Translations under genes and position numbers: made by a program
The notes under the pieces: model-generated
Told to the model about the DNA's origin: nothing
The model's database searches: none
The model's input: only the letters and a program-made list of their open reading frames with translations
From: Paradesertivirga superstes
GTDB taxonomy: Bacteria > Bacteroidota > Bacteroidia > Sphingobacteriales > Sphingobacteriaceae
Reading direction: 5' to 3'
NCBI RefSeq assembly: GCF_037622515.1
Contig: NZ_JBBJCN010000003.1
Coordinates: 558,001 to 622,000, forward strand
DNA length: 64,000 nt
Shown here: in pieces, positions 7,544 to 16,783 of the stretch
How positions within the stretch are numbered: position 1 is the first letter of the stretch
Layout of the letters: each line of letters opens with the position of its first letter

Positions 7544-9132
7544 TCAACTTACCAACCCAAAGTTCGGTAATTATTATCGGTGCTGGTCCATCCGGGTTAA
7601 TGATGGCTGCACAGTTATTACGCTTTGGTATACAGCCAATCATTATCGATTCGAAAACTGAAATAACCAGGGAGTCGAGAGCATTAGCAGTTCAGGCACG
7701 TTCTCTCGAAATTCTGCGTCAGATGGGACTTGATGAGATTGCTCTAAAAGAAGGAAACATTGCAAAAGGCTTAATTCTCCATCAGGATACGGAAGAGATA
7801 GCGCAAATTAACTTATCATCCCTTGGCGAAGGCAAAAGCGCGTTTCCTTACGTACTGATTCTTGAGCAAGCTAAAACTGAGCGTATTTTAGTAGATTATC
7901 TTACCTCCAATACCTGTCCTGTCTACTGGAACACTAAACTGCTCGATGTTCATCAAACCGACAGGCTTGTTACTATTAAAATTCACCGCAACAATCAGGA
8001 ACAACTTCTTGGCTGCGATTGGCTTATAGCAGCTGACGGCGCATCCAGCAATGTACGACAAACCCTCAAGGTGCCGTTTGTCGGAAGAACTTATCAGCAC
8101 AGCTTTTTTCTGGCTGATTTGAAAATAAATGAAGAAATTTATAACGATGCTGTCAGAGCTTTCTTTACGGAGAAGGGCTTCACAGCTATCTTCCCCATGA
8201 AGGGTTCTAATTATAGAGTTATCGGAACAGTCCCCAAAGCACTTAATGCCAAAACGGATATTTCATTTAATGATTTAAGACCCTATCTGACTTTCAATCT
8301 CGGTTTCCCGATAACTGAACAGTGCTGCAACTGGTTTTCAATTTATAAGGTTCACCATAAAATGGCAGAAAGGTTTAAGATTCAACGCTGCTTTTTAATT
8401 GGCGATGCCGCACACATACACTCTCCCGCAGGAGGCCAGGGGATGAATACCGGCTTGCAGGATGCATATAATCTAGCCTGGAAACTGGCAGGGGTTATCA
8501 ATAAAAAATATTCTGAGTCTATTTTAGATACTTATGCAAAGGAAAGGATGCCTGTTGCTAAAACATTATTGAAAACAACCGACAGGCTCTTTTCAGTTAT
8601 GATTGGACAAAACTGGTTAATCAGAACCCTCCGTAACTTATTTCTTCCCTTACTTGGGAGCAAAATCTGGAAAACCACCGTAGTTAACCAGAAAGTTTTC
8701 GGGCTTATTTCACAAACATGGATAAATTACCGGGAGAGTTCACTTTCTCTTCATCACAGTAATGCCCAAAATATTAAAGCTGGCGACAGGCTTCCGTATA
8801 TAAAATTTTACGATGAGAAATTAAAGCAGGATACGGATTTACATGCATGGTGTAAGTCAGCTGGCTTCAATTTGATCGTTATAGGCCAGTTGAGCCAGCG
8901 GGAATTATTAGCTATAGTGAAATGGATAAAATTAACTTATCCTTTAGGTCTTAACTTTTTTTATATGCCACCCTCAAAACGCAATCAGCACGTGTTCGAT
9001 ACTTTTGAGATTAATGAAAACGGCAGGAAAGCACTAATTATCAGACCTGATATGTATATAGGCTATATGAATGATATAGTTGACATAGAGTTATTAAATG
9101 GCTATTTAGCAGAAAGTATAAGTTGGAGGTAA
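7540..9132 (+). CDS. FAD-dependent aromatic-ring hydroxylase-like monooxygenase
   Basis: A 530-residue flavoprotein of the phenol hydroxylase/PheA-TfdB group. The N-terminal Rossmann motif is GAGPSGLMMAAQLL, the DG motif region is AADGASSNVRQ (about residues 165-175), and the second FAD motif is GDAAHIHSPAGGQGMNTGLQD (about 288-308). The last 130 residues correspond to the thioredoxin-like C-terminal domain of this group. Such enzymes hydroxylate phenolic rings with NAD(P)H and O2; the substrate is unknown. It overlaps the methylase gene by four bases, so the two are translated from one mRNA. Confidence 0.85.
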   Translation: MINLPTQSSVIIIGAGPSGLMMAAQLLRFGIQPIIIDSKTEITRESRALAVQARSLEILRQMGLDEIALKEGNIAKGLILHQDTEEIAQINLSSLGEGKSAFPYVLILEQAKTERILVDYLTSNTCPVYWNTKLLDVHQTDRLVTIKIHRNNQEQLLGCDWLIAADGASSNVRQTLKVPFVGRTYQHSFFLADLKINEEIYNDAVRAFFTEKGFTAIFPMKGSNYRVIGTVPKALNAKTDISFNDLRPYLTFNLGFPITEQCCNWFSIYKVHHKMAERFKIQRCFLIGDAAHIHSPAGGQGMNTGLQDAYNLAWKLAGVINKKYSESILDTYAKERMPVAKTLLKTTDRLFSVMIGQNWLIRTLRNLFLPLLGSKIWKTTVVNQKVFGLISQTWINYRESSLSLHHSNAQNIKAGDRLPYIKFYDEKLKQDTDLHAWCKSAGFNLIVIGQLSQRELLAIVKWIKLTYPLGLNFFYMPPSKRNQHVFDTFEINENGRKALIIRPDMYIGYMNDIVDIELLNGYLAESISWR

Positions 9133-9147
9133 TCGAAAAATACAGAT

Positions 9148-9750
9148 TTAACCATGTATCGTTTCTTTTTTTCCATAACGCTGAATCACTTCAGCCTCAT
9201 AATCAAGCAATTCATTCCACCTTTTATCCACATTAATAGTTTCAGCGTATTTCTTGGCTAATTTTATAAACATTGCATAGTGTCCGGCTTCACTTATCAT
9301 AAGCTCATGATAAAATACCGATAACTGTTCGTCATTGATATTATCTGATAAAACCTTAAATCGCTCGCAACTTCTGGCTTCGATCATAGCAGAGAACAAC
9401 AAACGGTCTATTAGCTGAGCTTCCCTTCCGCCTCCCTTTATTACAAACTTGGCCAATTCATTTACGTAATTGTCCTTTCGTTCTCTTCCCAGCACATAAC
9501 CACGTTCCAGGATAATAGAATGAACGCGCTTAAAATGATCTATTTCCTCACGAACCAAATCAGCCATTTCCTGGACCAAATCAGAAAGATTAGGATTCTG
9601 AACAATTAACGTTATAGCATTACTCGCCGCTTTTTGCTCGCAGAACGCATGATCAGTAAGAATTTCTTCGATATTACTTTCAACAACGTTTTTGACCCAT
9701 TTCGGATCGGTTGGAAGTTTTAGCTTTAGGATGGTTTTATCAGTATTCAC
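9148..9750 (-). CDS. miaE: tRNA-(ms2io6A)-hydroxylase-like protein
   Basis: A 200-residue non-haem di-iron protein. The ferritin-like ligands are visible: E38 in FCEQKAAS, E69 and H72 in REEIDHF, E124 in IEARSCERF, and E154/H157 in SEAGHYAMF. MiaE hydroxylates the isopentenyl group of modified A37 in tRNAs reading U-starting codons. The start is a GTG at 9750, with a -7 promoter element only four bases upstream. It converges with the monooxygenase gene and precedes nadD in the leftward series. Confidence 0.88.
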   Translation of the reverse strand: MNTDKTILKLKLPTDPKWVKNVVESNIEEILTDHAFCEQKAASNAITLIVQNPNLSDLVQEMADLVREEIDHFKRVHSIILERGYVLGRERKDNYVNELAKFVIKGGGREAQLIDRLLFSAMIEARSCERFKVLSDNINDEQLSVFYHELMISEAGHYAMFIKLAKKYAETINVDKRWNELLDYEAEVIQRYGKKETIHG

Positions 9751-9754
9751 GCTG

Positions 9755-9762
9755 CAAAGGTA
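9755..9762 (-). promoter_or_regulatory. -7 element TACCTTTG directly before miaE
   Basis: Fits TAnnTTTG; followed by CAGC and then the GTG start. Predicts a leaderless or near-leaderless miaE mRNA. Confidence 0.5.
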
Positions 9763-9776
9763 AATACTTGCGCGTT

Positions 9777-10349
9777 TTAACGATATAAATTTTTAGACTC
9801 TATAAATTCCAGAACAGGATCGGGAACAAAGAACTGAACGTTTTTTCCGTTGAGAATAGATTTCCTGATAAATGTCGATGAAATTTCCATTTGAGGTGTA
9901 TCGGAAATCGTTATAGAAGGATGGGCTGCTAATTCTATATTTTCATTGCCCGGCCTCGGATACACCAATATTTTATAATCTCTAAGAAGCAGTTCATAGT
10001 TCTTCCACTTCTTTAAAGACTTTAAGTTATCAGAACCCATGATCAATGTAAATTGGTGTTCGGGATAGATTTCTTTTAAATGAGTTAAGGTGTCAATGGT
10101 GTAGGACGGTTGCGGAAGCTTAAACTCAATATCGCTGACTCTGATTCGGTCAGCATTTTCTGTGGCAAGCTTGGCCATTTCAAGCCTGTCGTACATATTT
10201 ACCAAATCGCTTTTGTTTTTTAAAGGATTATGGGGCGATACGACCAGCCAGACCTGGTCTAGATTAGTATAATGAGCTATGTAGTTAGCAATTATTAAAT
10301 GACCTGTATGAATTGGGTTAAACGAACCAAAAAAAAGACCTATTTCCAT
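9777..10349 (-). CDS. nadD: Nicotinate-nucleotide adenylyltransferase
   Basis: Adenylates nicotinate mononucleotide to make deamido-NAD. The 190 residues carry the nucleotidyltransferase motif GSFNPIHTGHL (about 8-18) and the C-terminal ISDTPQMEISSTFIRKSI, the counterpart of ISSTxIR. LIMGSDNLKSLKKWKNYELLL is the substrate-binding loop. It is followed upstream by gmk after 146 bases with no gene, and downstream by miaE. Confidence 0.95.
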   Translation of the reverse strand: MEIGLFFGSFNPIHTGHLIIANYIAHYTNLDQVWLVVSPHNPLKNKSDLVNMYDRLEMAKLATENADRIRVSDIEFKLPQPSYTIDTLTHLKEIYPEHQFTLIMGSDNLKSLKKWKNYELLLRDYKILVYPRPGNENIELAAHPSITISDTPQMEISSTFIRKSILNGKNVQFFVPDPVLEFIESKNLYR

Positions 10350-10495
10350 CAGAATATAAATTGTTTTTTAATGGAGATGAAGCTATCAAGAGCTTATTCA
10401 TTGCTATTTGTAAGAGGTATACTCAAGATGGTTTCATCAAGAATTGAGATATAAAGTTGAAAAACTTAACACTTCAATACTTCTTCAAAATGACT

Positions 10496-11098
10496 CTAGT
10501 CTTCCTGTCTTTGAGAATAAGCCGGGATTACACCCACAATAAAATCTTTTACTAAGCTTTCTGCATCCTTACATGCGGTTAACAAATCATTGTTAGGGAG
10601 GACAACGTCAAACTTATCAGCGTATCCCAGTTCTTTTCCTGCTTTATCAATTCGTTCTTTAAGTTTTTCCGGGCTATCGGTTCCCCGGCCTGATAACCTT
10701 TGAATCAGAACCTCAAGAGAAGGGGGTTGAACGAATATCGCTAATGCCTGATCGCCAAACTTTTTCTTCAACCTAAGGCCTCCTTCAACATCGATATCAA
10801 AAACCACCACTTTACCTGCTTCCCAAATACGATCGACTTCAGATTTCAGTGTCCCATAAAATGTTCCGGAATAAACTTCCTCAAACTCAATAAATTCATG
10901 TTTGGCCACTTTGTGCAAAAAGTCTTCTTTGGATATGAAGTAATAATCTTTATTCTGAAGTTCTTCACCTCTGCTTTGCCTTGTTGTAGCGGAAATTGAA
11001 AATTCTAACTCGGGTAAATTCTTTAATAAATAATGTACAATAGTAGTTTTACCCGCACCAGAGGGAGCCGAAAATATTACAAGTTTACCAGTTTGCAT
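10496..11098 (-). CDS. gmk: Guanylate kinase
   Basis: Phosphorylates GMP to GDP. The 200-residue protein has the P-loop FSAPSGAGKTT (residues 9-19), the GMP-binding SATTRQSRGEE and the DIDVEGG Walker B-like segment. It lies 63 bases after yicC in the leftward direction; the yicC-gmk-nadD order is common in Bacteroidota and suggests one transcript. Confidence 0.95.
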   Translation of the reverse strand: MQTGKLVIFSAPSGAGKTTIVHYLLKNLPELEFSISATTRQSRGEELQNKDYYFISKEDFLHKVAKHEFIEFEEVYSGTFYGTLKSEVDRIWEAGKVVVFDIDVEGGLRLKKKFGDQALAIFVQPPSLEVLIQRLSGRGTDSPEKLKERIDKAGKELGYADKFDVVLPNNDLLTACKDAESLVKDFIVGVIPAYSQRQED

Positions 11099-11161
11099 TT
11101 TATTTGTGAGTTGTAAGTAATCGATCCGTAAGTATAAACTTGCAGGCCATCCGCTTAAAAA

Positions 11162-12037
11162 TTATAATACATTTAATAATTGCTCTTTTACTTTTTCCAG
11201 TTCCTCTTTCATGCCAACAACCAACTGCTGGATATGTGCGTCATTAGCTTTAGAGCCGATAGTGTTTATCTCTCTGCCAATTTCCTGGGAAATAAAACCA
11301 AGCTTCTTGCCGTTAGCATCCGGAGCCTTAAGAGTTTCCAAAAAATAATCACAATGGCTTTTCAGTCTTATTTTTTCCTCAGTTATATCCAACTTATCAA
11401 TATAAAAAATAAGCTCTTGCTCTAAACGGTTGTGGTCAACATTTTCTTTCCCAACATGCTCTTCCAACATATTTGCCAAACGTTCTTTAATCAAAGGAAT
11501 ACGCTTTGGAGCTTCTTCTTCAATCTTTTGAAGCGCCTCATAAATATTACTTATTCTAAAAACCAGGTCATGCTGTAAAACCCCTCCTTCATCACTACGA
11601 AATTTTTGAAAATCGAGCATCGCTGCTTCAAAAGTTTTATGCATTTGAAGCCATTCATCTTCAGAAATCGTATCTTCCTCATATTTTACAACATCAGGAA
11701 AATTAAGTGCCATTTGCAGTAAATTACTGCCGGAATCTTTTAACTCCTGAGAGGCCTGAAGTAGTTGATTATAATAAGATTTAAGAAGCTGGCTGTCTAT
11801 GGAAGCGGTCTTTTTTTGAACTTCGGTATATTCAACTGTTACAGAAACATTCACTTTACCTCGTTCAATTTGCTTGCTGCATTCATTCCTGAGAACAAAC
11901 TCTTTGTCTGCAAAAGATTTGGGAAGCTTTAAAGCCAGTTCGAGAAACTTGCTGTTAAGTGATTTAATCTCAACAGTAAACTTAGCGTTGGCAAAATCAG
12001 TTACTGCAATACCGTAACCGGTCATTGATTTAAGCAT
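11162..12037 (-). CDS. YicC-family endoribonuclease
   Basis: The N-terminus MLKSMTGYG is the hallmark of YicC/YloC proteins, shown to be endoribonucleases in other bacteria. The C-terminal DUF1732 domain is present (REINTIGSKANDAHIQQLVVGMKEELEKVKEQ). The usual length of about 290 residues fits. The start is placed at the ATG 12037, not at the TTG six bases upstream, because the family starts there and a -7 promoter element lies three bases before it. The next gene downstream is gmk. Confidence 0.92.
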   Translation of the reverse strand: MLKSMTGYGIAVTDFANAKFTVEIKSLNSKFLELALKLPKSFADKEFVLRNECSKQIERGKVNVSVTVEYTEVQKKTASIDSQLLKSYYNQLLQASQELKDSGSNLLQMALNFPDVVKYEEDTISEDEWLQMHKTFEAAMLDFQKFRSDEGGVLQHDLVFRISNIYEALQKIEEEAPKRIPLIKERLANMLEEHVGKENVDHNRLEQELIFYIDKLDITEEKIRLKSHCDYFLETLKAPDANGKKLGFISQEIGREINTIGSKANDAHIQQLVVGMKEELEKVKEQLLNVL

Positions 12038-12040
12038 GGG

Positions 12041-12048
12041 CAAAGATA
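12041..12048 (-). promoter_or_regulatory. -7 element TATCTTTG directly before yicC
   Basis: Exact TAnnTTTG match three bases from the ATG at 12037, implying a leaderless mRNA. Confidence 0.55.
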
Positions 12049-12095
12049 TAATTTATTCATTAACCCAAAACCAACAAAGAAGTTCTGAATCGAAT

Positions 12096-12824
12096 TTAGA
12101 TATTTAATACCTCACACGCTTTTTCTGCAGCTAGTTTTTCTGCATTTTTCTTGTTGTAATCACGGCCTGACCCAACGTTCTCACTATCTACTGTTACTTG
12201 TATGGTAAATAGCTTCGCACTATCTCCCTCGGCATTGGCAATTAATTCAAAGGTCACGTCCTTTCCATGGCGCTGACACCATTCTATTAACTTGCTTTTG
12301 TAATTGGTTTCCGTATTTTCTAATGTGTGAATATCAATATGAGGCTTTATAATATGGTTTAGAAGAAAATTCTGAGTAAAGTTATAACCCTTATCCAGAT
12401 AAATTGCACCTATCAGAGCCTCAAAAGCATCACCAAGTAATGAACCTTGCTTATTTGGATAATTTACTATGCGATTATCATATTCAATTAAATCTCCAAG
12501 GCCAAGTTTCCGAGCCAGTTGATTGAGATTGGCCCGATTAACTATTTTGGAACGCATTTCGGTAAGAAAACCCTCGTCTTTATAGGGATAACGCTTAAAT
12601 AACTCTTCTGCTATAACCGACCCTAAAACGGCATCCCCTAAAAACTCAAGCCGTTCATTACTGTTCTTTGTGCCATTTTTCAACACGACAGCAATTGAAC
12701 GATGACGAAAGGCCATTTTATACAACTTTACATTACCCGGAACAAAACCTAAGAGGTTGCTCAAGCGTTGAATGTATGCACGATTAGGGGAAAAGTGAAG
12801 TTTATATATCTTGGAAAACAGCAT
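12096..12824 (-). CDS. rnc: Ribonuclease III
   Basis: Cleaves double-stranded RNA in rRNA maturation and mRNA decay. The 242-residue protein shows the signature NERLEFLGDAVLG (about 54-66), the second acidic patch GDAFEALIGAIYLDKG (about 131-146) and a C-terminal dsRNA-binding domain from about residue 170 (NYKSKLIEWCQ to KLAAEKACEVL). It lies 74 bases downstream of fabF; the acpP-fabF-rnc order is conserved in many bacteria. Confidence 0.96.
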   Translation of the reverse strand: MLFSKIYKLHFSPNRAYIQRLSNLLGFVPGNVKLYKMAFRHRSIAVVLKNGTKNSNERLEFLGDAVLGSVIAEELFKRYPYKDEGFLTEMRSKIVNRANLNQLARKLGLGDLIEYDNRIVNYPNKQGSLLGDAFEALIGAIYLDKGYNFTQNFLLNHIIKPHIDIHTLENTETNYKSKLIEWCQRHGKDVTFELIANAEGDSAKLFTIQVTVDSENVGSGRDYNKKNAEKLAAEKACEVLNI

Positions 12825-12860
12825 CGTATACGTTAATAAATATATTAACTTTTAGATATA

Positions 12861-12895
12861 AAATAGCAGTGCATTATTAAATTACACTGCTATTT
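12861..12895 (-). terminator. Hairpin between fabF and rnc
   Basis: Perfect 11-bp arms (12861-12871 and 12885-12895) with a 13-base loop, starting four bases after the fabF stop. The T run on the minus strand is short, so partial termination or RNA processing ahead of rnc is likelier than a full stop. Confidence 0.5.
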
Positions 12896-12898
12896 ATA

Positions 12899-14152
12899 TT
12901 ATGCTTCATATTTCTTGAAGATAACTGATGCATTATGTCCACCAAAACCGAATGTATTACTTTGTGCAGCTCTGACAACACGTTTCTGAGCAACATTAAA
13001 GGTTAAATTCAAACTAGGATCTATTTCAGGATCATCAGTAAAATGATTTATTGTAGGAGGGATAATGTCATTCTGAATTGCAAGAATACAAGCAATACTC
13101 TCAATTGCACCCGCAGCGCCTAATAAATGGCCGGTCATTGATTTAGTAGAGCTGATATTCAGCTTGTATGCATTTTCGCCGAACAAATCGATAATTGCTC
13201 TGGATTCGCTAATGTCGCCTAAAGGTGTAGAAGTACCATGAACATTGATGTAATCAATATCCGAAGTAGTTAAACCTGCATCATGCAAGGCATTAGTCAT
13301 TACTAAACGGGCACCCAAACCTTCCGGATGAGGAGCTGTAATATGGTTAGCATCAGCGCTCATACCTCCGCCGATTAACTCAGCGTAAATCTTTGCACCT
13401 CTGGCTTTCGCATGTTCAAGTTCTTCCAGAATAATTGTTCCGGCGCCTTCACCTGCTACAAATCCGTCCCTGTCTTTATCAAACGGTCGGGACGCAGTAG
13501 TGGGGTCATCGTTTCGGGTAGAAAGGGCATGCATAGCATTAAAGCCACCCATTCCGGCCTCGTTAATAATTGCTTCAGAGCCACCGGAAATAATTACATT
13601 GGCCATTCCCAGCCTGATGTAATTAAAAGAATCTATCAATGCGTTTGTTGACGACGCACAGGCAGAAACGGTAGAAAAATTTGGTCCTCTAAGACCATAC
13701 TTAATTGAAATATGACCCGGAGCAATATCCAGTATCATTTTCGGGATAAAGAAAGGGTTAAAACGCGGAGTGCCATCGCCTTTTGCGAAATTAACCACTT
13801 CATCTAAAAACGTTTTTAATCCTCCAATACCTGATCCCCAAATTACTCCAATACGATTGGTGTCTAACTCGCTGAATTTTAAACCCGAATCTTTTACAGC
13901 TTCATCTGTAGCTGCAAGTGCGTAATGCACGAACGGATCTAATTTTCTGGCTTCCTTTCGATCTAAAAAATCTTCGGGATTAAAGTTTTTAACCTCACAG
14001 GCAAACTTAGTCTTAAAGTTTGTAGTATCATATTTAGTAATTGGAGCGGCTCCGCTTACTCCATTAATCAATCCGTTCCAGTATTCTGAAACCGTATTTC
14101 CTATGGGAGTAAGCGCACCCAATCCTGTAACTACAACTCTTTTTAGCTCCAT
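12899..14152 (-). CDS. fabF: 3-oxoacyl-ACP synthase II
   Basis: Condenses malonyl-ACP with acyl-ACP in fatty-acid elongation. The 417-residue thiolase-fold protein has the nucleophile C165 in STVSACASSTN and the two histidines in NVHGTSTPLGD (about 305) and KSMTGHLLGAAG (about 342). It follows acpP by 19 bases on the same strand, which is the standard arrangement and shows co-transcription. Confidence 0.97.
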   Translation of the reverse strand: MELKRVVVTGLGALTPIGNTVSEYWNGLINGVSGAAPITKYDTTNFKTKFACEVKNFNPEDFLDRKEARKLDPFVHYALAATDEAVKDSGLKFSELDTNRIGVIWGSGIGGLKTFLDEVVNFAKGDGTPRFNPFFIPKMILDIAPGHISIKYGLRGPNFSTVSACASSTNALIDSFNYIRLGMANVIISGGSEAIINEAGMGGFNAMHALSTRNDDPTTASRPFDKDRDGFVAGEGAGTIILEELEHAKARGAKIYAELIGGGMSADANHITAPHPEGLGARLVMTNALHDAGLTTSDIDYINVHGTSTPLGDISESRAIIDLFGENAYKLNISSTKSMTGHLLGAAGAIESIACILAIQNDIIPPTINHFTDDPEIDPSLNLTFNVAQKRVVRAAQSNTFGFGGHNASVIFKKYEA

Positions 14153-14171
14153 GTATACTGAGGCAGCGAGA

Positions 14172-14408
14172 TTACTTTACGTTTTTTTCTAAGTATGCGA
14201 TAGCCTGACCTACTGTACCAATAGTTTCAGCCTGGTCATCAGGAATAGCAACGTTGAACTCTTTTTCGAACTCCATGATTAATTCCACGGTGTCTAAAGA
14301 GTCGGCACCAAGATCGTTAGTAAAAGATGCTTCAGGCGTCACTTCGCTTTCATCCACACCTAGTTTTTCTACGATAATTGCTTTTACTCTTGAAGCGATA
14401 TCAGACAT
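14172..14408 (-). CDS. acpP: Acyl carrier protein
   Basis: Carrier of growing fatty acyl chains. The 78 residues are acidic; S37 in GADSLDTVEL receives 4'-phosphopantetheine. First gene of the leftward acpP-fabF-rnc transcript, with a promoter-like pair of elements about 35-65 bases upstream. Confidence 0.97.
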   Translation of the reverse strand: MSDIASRVKAIIVEKLGVDESEVTPEASFTNDLGADSLDTVELIMEFEKEFNVAIPDDQAETIGTVGQAIAYLEKNVK

Positions 14409-14442
14409 AGTTTTTATATTTTAATGGTTAAATAATTCTGTG

Positions 14443-14473
14443 CAAAGAAAAATAAATTCTAATTAATATCAAA
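14443..14473 (-). promoter_or_regulatory. Promoter of acpP-fabF-rnc
   Basis: On the minus strand TTTG (14470-14473), a 19-base spacer and TTTCTTTG (14443-14450) match the Bacteroidota sigma-A pattern TTTG-N19-21-TAnnTTTG except for T in place of A at position 2 of the -7 box. The predicted start gives a leader of about 30 bases. Confidence 0.5.
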
Positions 14474-14557
14474 CCTTTTTGTTTTTGCTTAAAAACTGGC
14501 CTGATAGTCCTTAATTCAAAGAAACTTAGTAATTTCGTTTTTTTTTAAGATTTAAAA

Positions 14558-14971
14558 TTGAATCGACTTACTCTAAAATACGAACTAGACCTTGATTTTG
14601 TTTTAATCGCAATCACTTCGCAGTTGAAAGATTATATGCTTTGTTTTAAACTGAACAAGCAACTCAATATAAATTTCCACAAGATAGATGAACTTATAAT
14701 CGAAAACAATTCTGGGGGCTTATTTTTTTCCAGATATCTTTATCAGACTCCCGAAACCGAGACGGATTTCTATTTATTGGCAAATAAAGGCGATTATGGC
14801 TATTTAATTCCGGAAATGAAGACTGTTGATTACTTTATTATTATCCGCAATTATATTAGTCAGGATGAAGCAGAGCAACTAATCGACGGTATAAACAGGT
14901 TACCAGAAGTACTTGCCGCAATAGAAGTTGATCCAAGAAGGTTGAAATCTAAAGAAAATCTGATATTTTAG
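14558..14971 (+). CDS. IPExxxVDY family protein
   Basis: A 137-residue protein with the family-defining motif IPEMKTVDY at residues 84-92. The family is restricted to Bacteroidota, is usually next to pyruvate kinase as here, and has no known activity. No signal or membrane segment. The reading frame opens with a TTG at 14558; no ATG is available before the conserved region, so this start is tentative. Confidence 0.8.
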   Translation: MNRLTLKYELDLDFVLIAITSQLKDYMLCFKLNKQLNINFHKIDELIIENNSGGLFFSRYLYQTPETETDFYLLANKGDYGYLIPEMKTVDYFIIIRNYISQDEAEQLIDGINRLPEVLAAIEVDPRRLKSKENLIF

Positions 14972-14985
14972 CGCAAAATTAATTA

Positions 14986-15000
14986 GTGTATAAAATACAC
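14986..15000. promoter_or_regulatory. Short palindrome before pyk
   Basis: GTGTAT and ATACAC with a three-base spacer form a perfect inverted repeat 24 bases before the pyk ATG. It could be an operator or small hairpin; it also covers the alternative GTG start at 14986, which is therefore disfavoured. Confidence 0.3.
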
Positions 15001-15024
15001 CACCTAAAAAATAACCCATTAACG

Positions 15025-16455
15025 ATGAAACAGGTACATAAAAGGACCAAAATTGTTGCCACGCTTGGCCCGGCATCATCTAACAAAGAAGTTTTGCTTA
15101 GTATGATCAAAGCCGGAGTAGATGTTTGCCGATTAAATTTTTCTCATGGAAATCAGGCGGATCACCAGGCGACAATTGACACAATACGCGAAATAAATAA
15201 ACAATATAAAACTCATATCGGAATTCTGGCTGATTTACAAGGCCCTAAAATCCGTATAGGAATGGTGCAGGATGGTGGTATTCACCTGATCAATGGAAGT
15301 AAAATCGAAATTACCACTAACGAACTTCTGGGAAATGACAAACAGATTTACATCACATATCAAAGCTTCCCAAGAGATGTAAGAGCTGGTGAAATTATTC
15401 TGTTAGATGATGGTAAAATCCAGATGCGGGTTATTGATACCAATAATAAAGATACCGTTACCTGCGAGATTGTTCATGGAGGAATTCTAACCTCCCGTAA
15501 AGGTGTGAATCTTCCAAATACAAAAATTTCTATCCCTAGTTTAACTGAGGAAGATTTAAGTAACCTTGAATTTGCTTTGGAAAATGATGTCGAATGGATA
15601 GGATTATCTTTTGTTCGTACTGCTGACGATATTATAGAGTTAAAAAGAATCATCACCCGTAGCGGAAAAACAGCACGTGTTATTGCCAAAGTTGAGAAGC
15701 CTGAGGCGATCGACAATATCGATGCGATTATTTCTGTAACCGACGGTGTTATGGTTGCTCGTGGAGATCTGGGAGTAGAAATGCCTATGGAACAGGTTCC
15801 TGTTTTACAAAAAATGATTGCTCGCAAATGCCGTGAAGCATCAAAACCTGTAATTGTTGCCACTCAGATGCTTGAGAGTATGATCACTACTCCCCGCCCT
15901 ACAAGAGCGGAAGTAAATGACGTTGCGAACTCTGTTCTTGACGGCGCTGATGCTGTAATGCTTAGTGGTGAGACTTCGGTTGGAGAATTTCCGGTTATTG
16001 TAATTGAAACCATGAGTAAAATCATCAAGAATATTGAGGATGTTGCTTATCCGTACCAAACACCTAAAAAACTGAACCCTAGTTCGCCTACATATATTGC
16101 TGATGCTGTTTGCGGATCAGCTGTTTATCTTGCCGAAAAAACCAATGCGGTTGGTTTAGTATCTATGACTTCTTCAGGTTATACTGCCTTTGAAATATCA
16201 AGCCACAGACCGAAAGCAGAAACTTTTATTTTTACAAGTAACAGAACACTGTTAAATACATTGAGTCTGCTTTGGGGAGTAACGGGTTTTTATTATGACA
16301 AGTTTGAAACTACAGACAAATCGATAAGTGATGTAAACCGGATTCTGAAAGATGAAAGAATGGTTACAACCGGCCAGGTTGTTATTAATACTGCCGCAAT
16401 GCCTATTGAGAAAAAAGGCAAAACGAATATGATCAAAGTAACGGTAATAGACTAA
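15025..16455 (+). CDS. pyk: Pyruvate kinase
   Basis: Converts phosphoenolpyruvate and ADP to pyruvate and ATP. Starting at the ATG 15025 (476 residues) the protein opens with KRTKIVATLGPAS, has the active-site block IIAKVEKPEAIDNID with the catalytic lysine, and MVARGDLGVEMP (metal ligands). A C-terminal allosteric-type domain is present. The longer start at 14986 adds 13 residues outside the family pattern. A strong terminator follows. It follows the IPExxxVDY gene at 54 bases. Confidence 0.96.
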   Translation: MKQVHKRTKIVATLGPASSNKEVLLSMIKAGVDVCRLNFSHGNQADHQATIDTIREINKQYKTHIGILADLQGPKIRIGMVQDGGIHLINGSKIEITTNELLGNDKQIYITYQSFPRDVRAGEIILLDDGKIQMRVIDTNNKDTVTCEIVHGGILTSRKGVNLPNTKISIPSLTEEDLSNLEFALENDVEWIGLSFVRTADDIIELKRIITRSGKTARVIAKVEKPEAIDNIDAIISVTDGVMVARGDLGVEMPMEQVPVLQKMIARKCREASKPVIVATQMLESMITTPRPTRAEVNDVANSVLDGADAVMLSGETSVGEFPVIVIETMSKIIKNIEDVAYPYQTPKKLNPSSPTYIADAVCGSAVYLAEKTNAVGLVSMTSSGYTAFEISSHRPKAETFIFTSNRTLLNTLSLLWGVTGFYYDKFETTDKSISDVNRILKDERMVTTGQVVINTAAMPIEKKGKTNMIKVTVID

Positions 16456-16473
16456 GATAAAATCTGTTTATTC

Positions 16474-16512
16474 AAAATCCTGGTAAGTAATCTTATCAGG
16501 ATTTTTTTTTTT
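16474..16512 (+). terminator. Terminator of pyk
   Basis: AAAATCCTG pairs with CAGGATTTT around an inner TAAG/CTTA stem, followed by a run of about 11 T. Confidence 0.9.
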
Positions 16513-16748
16513 GAAAAACAACACAAAACCTATTTTCAGACACTGATAAAGCGCTTTAATTTAAAAAGTCATCGTACATTAATCTTTTCTCAGACAGGAA
16601 ACTTATTGTCAAAAAAAGCGTTAAAAATTTAAGTTTTCCACATATTAAATACCTACAAATCATGGATTTACCTGCAATAAAATATAACAGGCACAGGTCC
16701 GCCAACATACTGTGGAAAAGTCAAATTCAGTTGAGTATTAGATAAAGA

Positions 16749-16756
16749 TAAATTTG
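16749..16756 (+). promoter_or_regulatory. -7 element of the nrdJ promoter
   Basis: TAAATTTG matches TAnnTTTG exactly; no good TTTG box is present at the usual distance. The predicted start lies about six bases later, within the inverted repeat, leaving a leader of about 60 bases. Confidence 0.5.
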
Positions 16757-16783
16757 ATAAAAAACTCTTTATAGTTTTTTATC
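16756..16783. promoter_or_regulatory. Operator-like inverted repeat at the nrdJ transcription start
   Basis: GATAAAAAACT (16756-16766) and AGTTTTTTATC (16773-16783) are perfect 11-base complements with a six-base spacer. It begins at the last base of the -7 box and covers the likely transcription start, the position expected of a repressor site. Confidence 0.5.

Noticed and set aside
14986..15024. GTG start for pyk
   Set aside because: The codon is part of a palindrome and adds 13 residues not seen in the family; the ATG at 15025 leads directly into KRTKIVATLGPAS.
16634..16719. DnaA-box cluster or replication origin
   Set aside because: Only two TTTTCCACA words, each one base off the consensus; a similar word occurs at 26898, and no dnaA, dnaN or AT-rich unwinding region is near.
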